Both the position numbers and the translations under genes were made by a program. Under the pieces are notes generated by a model. That model did not search any database. It was not told the origin of the DNA and saw nothing but the letters and a program-made list of their open reading frames with translations. From Clostridiales bacterium (GTDB lineage Bacteria; Bacillota; Clostridia; Oscillospirales; Ruminococcaceae), in assembly GCA_029007575.1 (NCBI GenBank), contig JAQXIB010000067.1, positions 1-7,292 on the forward strand: a DNA stretch of 7,292 bases, in the 5' to 3' direction. How positions within the stretch are numbered: the first letter of the stretch is position 1; each line of letters opens with the position of its first letter. Positions 1 to 6,019 of this stretch are shown in pieces.

Positions 1-1
1 A

Positions 2-46
2 TGGATATTCCCGCAAAAGAATACCCTAGAACATTATAGTCTGTAA
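2..46 (+). CDS. Possible 3' end of an upstream plus-strand gene (partial)
   Basis: The first bases could be the tail of a plus-strand gene that begins outside the window. The frame starting at base 2 is open for 14 codons, reads WIFPQKNTLEHYSL and stops at TAA 44-46. The other plus frames stop earlier, at TAG 37-39 and TAG 27-29, so the frame itself is not certain. The main support is position: a strong terminator-like hairpin begins six bases after this stop, as expected for the end of a gene or operon. Too little protein is visible to name a family or function. An alternative is a minus-strand gene starting at 101, but its start codon would lie inside the terminator stem. Confidence 0.33.
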   Translation, partial: WIFPQKNTLEHYSL

Positions 47-51
47 CCGAT

Positions 52-108
52 AAAAAATCAAGGACATCCGCGAAAAAAAGCAACTTTCTTCCGATGTTCA
101 TGATTTTT
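52..108. terminator. Bidirectional intrinsic terminator hairpin
   Basis: An outer stem of eight exact pairs (AAAAATCA 53-60 with TGATTTTT 101-108) stacks on a second stem. The second stem pairs GGACATC 62-68 with GATGTTC 93-99 and contains one G-T pair. The inner loop also has an A-rich and a T-rich side that can pair imperfectly. The outer arms give a T-run after the stem on both strands, the arrangement of a bidirectional rho-independent terminator. It separates whatever precedes base 46 from the promoter of the next gene. The pairing is seen directly; termination is inferred. Confidence 0.65.
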
Positions 109-111
109 AAC

Positions 112-141
112 TATACAAATAATTCGGGGTTGTGATATAAT
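112..141 (+). promoter_or_regulatory. Probable sigma-A promoter with extended -10
   Basis: A perfect TATAAT at 136-141 is preceded by TG with one intervening base (TGATATAAT), which is an extended -10 element. A TATACA at 112-117 matches the -35 consensus at four of six positions with an 18-base spacer. Transcription would start near 147-149. This lies directly after the terminator at 52-108 and before the YibE/F gene, where a promoter is expected. It also bears on the start codon of that gene, because ATG 156 would be only about 8 bases from the transcript start. Confidence 0.65.
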
Positions 142-205
142 AGTAACATTGCAACATGGCAATTACGCCAATGTTCCTGCCCTGTGCAGGCTCGTATCTC
201 AAGCG

Positions 206-211
206 AAAGGA
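206..211 (+). promoter_or_regulatory. Ribosome binding site deciding the TTG 222 start
   Basis: AAAGGA at 206-211 lies ten bases before TTG 222, an acceptable spacing. The upstream in-frame ATG at 156 has no purine-rich Shine-Dalgarno sequence before it and sits almost on the predicted transcript start, so this site favours TTG 222. Confidence 0.55.
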
Positions 212-221
212 TGATGCTCAC

Positions 222-1574
222 TTGAAAACGAAACAGAAGATAAACCCGAAAAAAATTGCGGTTTATCTGATCACGATTTTGCTTTCTGTTGTTTATATTA
301 TCGTCGGTCACAAGCTGGCGATTGAAGGATTAACCGCCTTTGACGGAGCGCAAGACACCCCGATTTCCTACAAGGCCAAGATTTTGCAAATCATCTCCAA
401 GGAACGTCAGATTCCCGTAGAGGGCGTAGAGGGCGATGACGGCGGTGTGAACATCTCTTTTACCGCCAAAATTTTAAGCGGCGAAAAAAAGGGACAAACG
501 GTCACGGTTTTGCAGCAAACCGATCCTCTCTATCCGATCCAAATGAAAGAAGCAGAGGTCGGCGACAAGGTTTTAATTTACGAAAACACCGATCCGGAGC
601 TAAACTATAGTTGGCTGTTAGGAGAATATGTGCGCACGGACGCCTTGATCGTATTAGGCATATTATTCTGCACCGGATTGCTGATCTTCGGCAGGCTGAA
701 GGGTATCAATACCATCATTTCGCTGATTTTCACCTGTCTATCCATCTTTATTGTCTTCATCCCGGCTGTGTTATCGGGGCAAAATATTTATATTTGGTCG
801 ATTGTCACCTGCGCCTTTATCATCATAATGACCCTGTTGATTATCAACGGCGCCGATAAAAAGAGTCTGGCAGCCGGCATCGGCTGCTTCAGCGGCGTAG
901 CAATGGTTGGGCTTTTGACCTTAATGATGGATCATATTATCAAACTGACCGGTATGGTGGACGACGATTCCCTGCACCTATATCTGTTGAACGAGGATCG
1001 TCCGATTGATTTGAAAGCCATCATCTTCTCCGCCATCATCATCGGCGCGATTGGTGCGATTATGGATGTATCCATGTCTATTGCCTCCGCATTAAAAGAG
1101 CTTCGGGATCAAGCAGAACACGTTTCATTCGGTATGCTGCTAAAATCGGGGGTTACCATCGGAAAAGATATGATGGGCACAATGGCAAACACCCTGATTT
1201 TGGCATACATCGGCAGTTCGCTGTCGGTCACGTTATTGCTGGTTGCATACTCCAATTCCCTTTTGACACTGTTTAACCGTGAAATGATCGTCGTAGAAAT
1301 TTTAAACGCGCTGGTCGGAAGCTTCGGTATCCTTTTGACGATTCCCCTGACTTCCTTTATCTGCGCGCTACTTTACAGCAACCACAGAATCAGCCGAAGG
1401 CATCCCGCGACCGTTCCGTTCAGCCCTTCCCAAGAGACGGCAGCGAACACCGATACCGCAAAGCAGCCGGCTGAAGAACCCCAAGCTGGGATACCGCCCA
1501 GACCGGAACGCCCCGATGATTTCATGTCAATTGACAGTTTTCGGGACGAACCAAACGATTTTGACGGAATATAG
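222..1574 (+). CDS. YibE/F-family multi-pass membrane protein
   Basis: This is a YibE/F-like integral membrane protein, about 450 residues from the TTG start (472 if the ATG at 156 is used). Counted from ATG 156, one membrane segment lies near residues 34-52. An extracytoplasmic domain follows at about 53-155. Six or more further hydrophobic segments lie between about 160 and 406. The family signatures are AIIIGAIGAIMDVSMSIASA near residues 290-310 and DMMGTMANTLILAYIG near 340-356. The last 65 residues are a hydrophilic, proline- and acid-rich cytoplasmic tail. In some lactic acid bacteria YibE and YibF are separate proteins; here both parts are in one chain, as is common in clostridia. The biochemical role is not established and no substrate can be assigned. 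It is transcribed alone from its own promoter, convergent with the polysaccharide operon, so a functional link to that operon is not indicated. Family assignment is confident; the start codon is moderately so. Confidence 0.88.
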   Translation: MKTKQKINPKKIAVYLITILLSVVYIIVGHKLAIEGLTAFDGAQDTPISYKAKILQIISKERQIPVEGVEGDDGGVNISFTAKILSGEKKGQTVTVLQQTDPLYPIQMKEAEVGDKVLIYENTDPELNYSWLLGEYVRTDALIVLGILFCTGLLIFGRLKGINTIISLIFTCLSIFIVFIPAVLSGQNIYIWSIVTCAFIIIMTLLIINGADKKSLAAGIGCFSGVAMVGLLTLMMDHIIKLTGMVDDDSLHLYLLNEDRPIDLKAIIFSAIIIGAIGAIMDVSMSIASALKELRDQAEHVSFGMLLKSGVTIGKDMMGTMANTLILAYIGSSLSVTLLLVAYSNSLLTLFNREMIVVEILNALVGSFGILLTIPLTSFICALLYSNHRISRRHPATVPFSPSQETAANTDTAKQPAEEPQAGIPPRPERPDDFMSIDSFRDEPNDFDGI

Positions 1575-1643
1575 CGGGAACCGGTTTCTTCTTATATCCG
1601 GCGTGGATATGAAAACTCCGATACTCCCCACCATGACGATGCA

Positions 1644-1679
1644 AACAGGCAGCCGAAAAAATTTTTTCGACTGCCTGTT
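1644..1679 (-). terminator. Long inverted repeat between convergent genes, probable transcription end
   Basis: AACAGGCAG (1644-1652) pairs with CTGCCTGTT (1671-1679), and CGAAAAAA (1654-1661) pairs with TTTTTTCG (1662-1669). The two stems are joined by a single opposed base pair position (1653 and 1670). In plus-strand RNA that position is a C-A mismatch. In minus-strand RNA it is a U-G wobble, so the hairpin is continuous only for the transcript coming from neuB. There is no good T-run after the stem on either side, only TTTG on the minus strand. It is therefore not a textbook terminator, though it sits exactly where both convergent transcripts should end. Confidence 0.6.
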
Positions 1680-1718
1680 GGTCTGCTAAATCAAATACAG
1701 CGTACTTGTGAAAGTACC

Positions 1719-2789
1719 TCATTCAAACAAATCTGTTGTTAAGATCGTATCGTCCTCAATATCCGCTAAAGCGGTTTTTCCGACCACGCTTTGAATTGCA
1801 GCGGGAGAAATGCCGGTGCCCGGACGCTTAAAGGTCAGTTTGTCTTCGGTAATGATTTCTCCTTTTGCGATCTTACCGAGCGACACAATGGACCGTCGGG
1901 CATTTTGTCTTGCTTTTTGCTCGCTGTCCAGGCATTTTAATTCATAAGAACCGCAAATTTCATCTAAATATTCGATTTCCCGAAGAATGGCCGAAGCATC
2001 TTTGGGGTCCATTCCATGATAGTGATCGTTGCCCTTTAACGTTTTATCTAACGTGTAGTGCTTCTCAATGACCTGCGCACCCTTTAAATACGCCGCTTTC
2101 ACTACCTCATAATTGCTGTCCGGCTTGGTGTGATCCGAATATCCCACATATACATCGGGATAACGATTTTTAATCGAAACGATCTTATTCAGATTCGCAT
2201 GTTCATAAGGTGTCGGATATTCCAAAACGCAGTGCATCAAAACAAGAGGACATTGATTGTATTTTCGGATCGTTTCGATCGCAGTATCAATTTCTTCTTC
2301 ATTGGACGCGCCGATTGATAACAGAATCGGCTTATTCTTTTTTGCCTGATATGCGATGAACGGGATATTACTTATATCAGAGGAGGAAATTTTATAAACG
2401 TTCATCATCGAATCAAGATAGTCTGCCGATTCGAAATCAAACGGAGTGGAAAAGAACTCGATTCCGATCTCCTCGCAATAATCTGCCAGTTCTTGATATT
2501 CCGCCTCTCCGAAAGAATCAAACTTTTGAAAAAGTTCATATTGAGAGGTGGTCGGTTCTTCGGTAATGTCCCAATAATAGGGTGAGTTCTTAGCTGCCAA
2601 CGTTCCGGCTTTATAGGTTTGGAACTTGACCGCGTGAATACCGGCTGTTTTTGCCTCGCGAACCATCCATTTTGCAGCTTCCATCGGGGATATGCCGTTT
2701 ACCGATGCAATATCATAATAATTGACCCCAACTTCCGCAATCAAAACGAATTTTCCCTGTTGTATTCTTTCCATAATGGTATTTTTCAT
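1719..2789 (-). CDS. neuB: NeuB-type nonulosonic acid synthase
   Basis: This cytoplasmic enzyme of 356 residues is expected to condense phosphoenolpyruvate with a six-carbon N-acetylated sugar to give a nine-carbon sialic-like acid. The NeuB barrel covers about residues 10-285. It shows AEVG with Glu19, KFQ with Lys55, STPFD at 114-118, MHC at 185-187, YSDH with His220, IEKH with His244, and DHYHGMDP at 255-262. The two histidines at 220 and 244 correspond to the metal ligands of characterised NeuB. A C-terminal antifreeze-like (SAF) domain spans about 297-356, with the ARRS arginines and KRPGTGISP, so length and domain order are complete. The start at 2789 follows a GAAAGG 12 bases upstream; Met6 is an alternative. 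It is the last gene of the operon, 23 bases after the synthetase fusion. The acceptor sugar is unknown: it could be a sialic, legionaminic or pseudaminic acid synthase (NeuB, LegI, PseI) or a SpsE-like enzyme. Confidence 0.92.
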   Translation of the reverse strand: MKNTIMERIQQGKFVLIAEVGVNYYDIASVNGISPMEAAKWMVREAKTAGIHAVKFQTYKAGTLAAKNSPYYWDITEEPTTSQYELFQKFDSFGEAEYQELADYCEEIGIEFFSTPFDFESADYLDSMMNVYKISSSDISNIPFIAYQAKKNKPILLSIGASNEEEIDTAIETIRKYNQCPLVLMHCVLEYPTPYEHANLNKIVSIKNRYPDVYVGYSDHTKPDSNYEVVKAAYLKGAQVIEKHYTLDKTLKGNDHYHGMDPKDASAILREIEYLDEICGSYELKCLDSEQKARQNARRSIVSLGKIAKGEIITEDKLTFKRPGTGISPAAIQSVVGKTALADIEDDTILTTDLFE

Positions 2790-2812
2790 CTCTATATCAT
2801 GCCTTTCGTTTC

Positions 2813-4459
2813 TTATTCGCCCAAAATGAGTTTGACCTCTCTATACACACCGTTTTTCAGTTCTTCGCCGCGCGCCAACATTAAGTCTCTCATTTCACAG
2901 CGCAGCTGCGGTGTACTCACCAAAAATTCAAACGAGCGTTCTATCGTTTCCTGCCTCACATCTTTGCCCAGTCCCAAATTCAAAAAGCCGTTGTTCATCT
3001 GCGCAAATGTATGAAGCTGCTCTCTTTCGTTCTGTGCCAGGACAATAGCCGGCACGCCCATGGCCGCAAATTCATAAACGGTACGTCCTTGGGAGGTAAA
3101 AGCAAGATCTGCCTGGCGCATATAGGCGCTGACATATTTTGCATCTTTTACCACAAAAATATTTTCCTTCGGCTTGGAAACGATCCCGTTTTTTTCGCAG
3201 TCATATCCGATCCCCGCCAGAAAAACAAAGCGGATATCCGCATATTTTTGATGCATCTTTTCCGCCAACCGATAAATAACGGAGGTCATATTCGAAGGAT
3301 CAGTTCCCCCAAACAGCGAAAGAACGGTCTTTACCTCGGAAGAAAACGGCTTAGGCTCGGAAATCAAAAATTCATCCCGCAGACAAATATACTTCTCTCC
3401 GCTGTATATATGACCGTGCGCTGCGTTTTCCTTGTTGTCATACAACGCATTGATCACGACATCCGCATAGCGGGTACCCTCTCCCATATCCTCGATCGTG
3501 ATCACTCGTTTGCAAAGCTGCTTCAAAGTTTTCATATATTCCGCGGAAGTATCCAGACAATCGTTCACCACAATATCGGGCTGATACTCTTTTAAAAAAC
3601 GGAAAAAGTCCTGATCGTCCTGAATCAGAGTAAGCGGCATAAAAGAATCTTTGAGCTTTTGGATTCCCTCCGTGCAATCGGCGCGGGACACAAACATGAT
3701 CTCATGACCCACCAAATTATAAGCCAGCGTCAGACAATGGTAGATATGCCCCATGCCGATTTGCTTATATCCGTCCGCACGCAATACGATCCGTTTTTTT
3801 CTCAAGATGCTTTCACAGACAATCCAATCAGCCGGTGAATCGATGTCGATCGCCTCCGACTCCGGCAGTTCATAAACCGAAATCGATTTTCCCAAACGGC
3901 TGTTCGGCGTGACGTTTTCTCTGCGGGTGATCAAAAAGGCGCCTGCTTCCAGATAGTTGGGCGGAAGCTGCTGCCGGTTCAATCTTTCTTTATATAACGG
4001 AAAAAAACGTCCTTCTTCATCCTTGGACCAAGACAAATGCGGCTTGTTTGTAGCGCTGATATAAGTGTCCGCCTGCCGGTCAATAAATTCCTGGATGGCA
4101 GCCGTTAGCGTTTCACACCGCAAAACAGGAGAGGTCGGCTGCAAAGTAATCACAATGTCATATCGCTTGTTTTCTCTATTCTCCATCTGCTCCACAGCGT
4201 CAAAGATAACCGGATCCAACGTGACGGCATCCTGTGCGAGAGCGGAAGAACGATTCAGTGCGACCGCATGATAATTTTCGGCAATCGTAAGTATTTCCTC
4301 ATCGTCGCTGCTGACTGCAACGTCGGTGATCCATTCACACTGCTGTGCATTGCGAATCGCATAATAGATCAACGGCTTTCCGGCAATCAACCGTACATTT
4401 TTTCTCGGTATTCCCTTGGATCCGCCTCTTGCGGGAATCACCGCCAATATTTTCATCAT
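2813..4459 (-). CDS. Bifunctional CMP-nonulosonate synthetase / PseG-like UDP-sugar hydrolase fusion
   Basis: This is a two-domain cytoplasmic protein of 548 residues. Residues 1-220 are a CMP-sialic acid synthetase (NeuA/PseF-like). They show IPARGGSKGIPRKN at 8-21 for nucleotide binding, QPTSP at 107-111, and the acidic IDIDSP motif at 204-209 that binds metal in the family. Residues from about 222 are a PseG/SpsG-like domain. It has RADG (227-230), GMGH with the likely catalytic His238, LSLFGGTDPSN (380-390) and a glycosyltransferase-B type TSQGRTVYEF-AAMGVPAI block (455-472). The PseG domain would hydrolyse a UDP-diacetamido sugar to the free sugar for NeuB, and the NeuA domain would charge the product with CMP. 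An in-frame ATG at 4489 would add ten residues but has no ribosome binding site. AAAGGA at 4469-4474 lies nine bases before ATG 4459, and the next codon, at 4456, is also ATG. The two halves are joined with almost no linker. The exact sugar is not determined. Confidence 0.9.
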   Translation of the reverse strand: MMKILAVIPARGGSKGIPRKNVRLIAGKPLIYYAIRNAQQCEWITDVAVSSDDEEILTIAENYHAVALNRSSALAQDAVTLDPVIFDAVEQMENRENKRYDIVITLQPTSPVLRCETLTAAIQEFIDRQADTYISATNKPHLSWSKDEEGRFFPLYKERLNRQQLPPNYLEAGAFLITRRENVTPNSRLGKSISVYELPESEAIDIDSPADWIVCESILRKKRIVLRADGYKQIGMGHIYHCLTLAYNLVGHEIMFVSRADCTEGIQKLKDSFMPLTLIQDDQDFFRFLKEYQPDIVVNDCLDTSAEYMKTLKQLCKRVITIEDMGEGTRYADVVINALYDNKENAAHGHIYSGEKYICLRDEFLISEPKPFSSEVKTVLSLFGGTDPSNMTSVIYRLAEKMHQKYADIRFVFLAGIGYDCEKNGIVSKPKENIFVVKDAKYVSAYMRQADLAFTSQGRTVYEFAAMGVPAIVLAQNEREQLHTFAQMNNGFLNLGLGKDVRQETIERSFEFLVSTPQLRCEMRDLMLARGEELKNGVYREVKLILGE

Positions 4460-4468
4460 TATGACCGT

Positions 4469-4474
4469 TCCTTT
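4469..4474 (-). promoter_or_regulatory. Ribosome binding site deciding the start of the synthetase fusion
   Basis: On the minus strand this reads AAAGGA, within AGAAAGGA, and is nine bases before ATG 4459. It lies inside the longer reading frame that begins at ATG 4489, which is preceded only by CTAGCTTTC. The shorter protein is therefore preferred. Confidence 0.7.
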
Positions 4475-4494
4475 CTGAATGTCTGCCATGAAAG

Positions 4495-5910
4495 CTAGAA
4501 AATGCTTTTATTTCGATATACCCTGCAAAGCAGTATCCCACCGAGTGCCATACCGATCGGCCACCGAACATACCACAAATTAACAGTAACATAAAACAAT
4601 GCCGAAACCAAAAGCATGACAACAATGCCCGGCAAAAACATGATCCAAGAATAGTGATATTCCTGTTTGATCACATATTTGGCAATAATCTGATGGAACA
4701 AAAAGAGCATAATGTACGAAATCGCCGTCGCTGTCGCCGCACCGATATTGCCCCACAAAGGGATAAACAAGAAATTTAAAACGATGTTCACTACTGCCGC
4801 GCTGCAAGTGCCGCAGGCGATCAAAAGCGTTTTCTTATGATAGAACTCAAAGTTGACCGGGAAGCTGTACAAAAACACCATATAGCAGGAAGAAGCAATA
4901 ATCGGGATCAGTTCGATACCACTCCAAAAATCTTCCGGAGCAAACAGCTTCACCACCTCCGGCGACAACAGCACAAACCCTGCGCAGAGCGTCGTATAAA
5001 GAAACATATAATTTTTGCTTCTTCTATGAATCGCTTCGATATTATTCTGCTTGACATAGTCATAATAAAACGGCACCCAGGTGTTATTCAGCGCCGACCA
5101 TATAATATTCAAAATATGTACAAAGGTAAAAACAAAGCTGTAAATGCCTACCGTTCCGTTATCGTTGAGTAGCTGCTGTAGCATGATACGGTCGCATTGC
5201 GCCAGAACAATCTGCGACAGGTGATGGAAAATCAACGGCAAGCACAGCGGCAAGCAGAATTTCCAATATGTTTTCTGGTAAAATGTTTTTCCCTTTGCCA
5301 ATATCATCACGGTCAAAACAGCACCTATGATGATATTCGGCAGCGCATAGCCGATAATTCTGCCCCAATATCGATCCGAAAAATCCCTGATATTGGCAAT
5401 CAGAATCAAGGAAATAACCACGGAAGAAATCGATACCAGCACCGAAACCAAAAAATTTTTCGAGGCTTCTTTCGCGTAAATAAACTTTAAGGTAGCGAAA
5501 CTGATGACATAAGAGCCGAAGCTTTGCAGCAACATCAGACAAACGATCACTCGATCCAATTTCATGAAAGCGGAGATCGGCTGTATAAAGAGCATCGTCA
5601 GCAGTGTGATCACGGCAGAAGTAATACAGGAAAGAAACAGCGTACTGGAAAAATAGGCGTTTTGCTCTTTTTCATCAAAGTAGGCTTTTGATACCACAAT
5701 GGTTCCGCCGGTTTGGATTCCCATCACAATCGAAAGCACCTGCACCCATGTGGTATAAATGGAAACGATACCGTAATTTTCGGTTCCCAGCATGCGAGTA
5801 AAAACGGGAACAGTAAAAAAGTTGATCCCATTCAGAATAACAGGACCTAAAATATTAAAAAAAGCTAACGCGTTTTCATTTTTAGAGTGAATCAAAGATT
5901 TTATATTCAT
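4495..5910 (-). CDS. Oligosaccharide flippase (Wzx/MATE-like, polysaccharide biosynthesis family)
   Basis: This 471-residue integral membrane protein is likely to move an undecaprenyl-linked glycan across the cytoplasmic membrane. Repeated hydrophobic segments run the whole length, consistent with 12-14 membrane helices. The N-terminus has the family pattern: helix 1 around residues 15-35, then FTRMLGTENYGIVSIYTTW at about 37-55. Around 239-258 it has CDRIMLQQLL followed by GIYSF, matching the second conserved repeat region of such flippases. Length is normal and there is no disruption. The start has GGAAGGA (minus strand, 5923-5929) 12 bases upstream, slightly long, and AGG again at five bases. 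It lies 109 bases after the phosphotransferase gene and 35 bases before the synthetase fusion. The exported glycan may carry the nonulosonic acid, but these flippases have low sequence specificity and the substrate cannot be read from the protein. Confidence 0.9.
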   Translation of the reverse strand: MNIKSLIHSKNENALAFFNILGPVILNGINFFTVPVFTRMLGTENYGIVSIYTTWVQVLSIVMGIQTGGTIVVSKAYFDEKEQNAYFSSTLFLSCITSAVITLLTMLFIQPISAFMKLDRVIVCLMLLQSFGSYVISFATLKFIYAKEASKNFLVSVLVSISSVVISLILIANIRDFSDRYWGRIIGYALPNIIIGAVLTVMILAKGKTFYQKTYWKFCLPLCLPLIFHHLSQIVLAQCDRIMLQQLLNDNGTVGIYSFVFTFVHILNIIWSALNNTWVPFYYDYVKQNNIEAIHRRSKNYMFLYTTLCAGFVLLSPEVVKLFAPEDFWSGIELIPIIASSCYMVFLYSFPVNFEFYHKKTLLIACGTCSAAVVNIVLNFLFIPLWGNIGAATATAISYIMLFLFHQIIAKYVIKQEYHYSWIMFLPGIVVMLLVSALFYVTVNLWYVRWPIGMALGGILLCRVYRNKSIF

Positions 5911-6019
5911 GAAAACCTGGTATCCTTCCGTTTATTACAGAATGGGAGATGAGTAAAAGCAATTCTGCCGAATGTGAAAGTATTCCCTCTTTGAAAGCAG
6001 TATCTTCCTGAACGTTCTA
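5911..6019. other. Intergenic gap within the operon
   Basis: This 109-base gap is the largest in the minus-strand operon. On the minus strand it contains TTGCTT, a 17-base spacer and TGTAAT (5962 down to 5934), a poor -35 with a reasonable -10. If real, it would place the transcript start almost on the flippase ribosome binding site. CAGAAT and ATTCTG arms around 5939-5966 can pair with a long loop but have no T-run. I see no convincing terminator, RNA gene or open reading frame here, and the operon probably reads through. Confidence 0.3.

Noticed and set aside
1..101. Minus-strand frame open to the left edge, beginning MNIGRKLLFFADVLDF
   Set aside because: The start codon at 101-99 lies inside a strong terminator-like stem, there is no ribosome binding site before it, and only 33 codons are visible. 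A plus-strand gene end followed by a terminator explains the region better.
1522..1722. Minus-strand 66-codon frame whose ATG overlaps the neuB stop codon
   Set aside because: The ATGA overlap could allow translational coupling. However, the frame runs through the inverted repeat and into the antisense of the YibE/F 3' end, and its protein has no recognisable features. It is most likely chance.
3011..3595. Long plus-strand open frame of 194 codons antisense to the synthetase fusion
   Set aside because: It lies wholly opposite a well-supported gene with clear domain motifs. Its composition is that of a complementary-strand shadow, and no start signal or family features are seen.
4460..4489. 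Ten-residue N-terminal extension of the synthetase fusion from ATG 4489
   Set aside because: There is no ribosome binding site before ATG 4489, the real one (AAAGGA) lies within the extension, and the family normally starts right before the KILAVIPARGGSKG segment.
5934..5962. Internal promoter before the flippase (TTGCTT, 17 bases, TGTAAT on the minus strand)
   Set aside because: The -35 matches at only three positions, and the predicted transcript would begin on the ribosome binding site. Not enough to call it.
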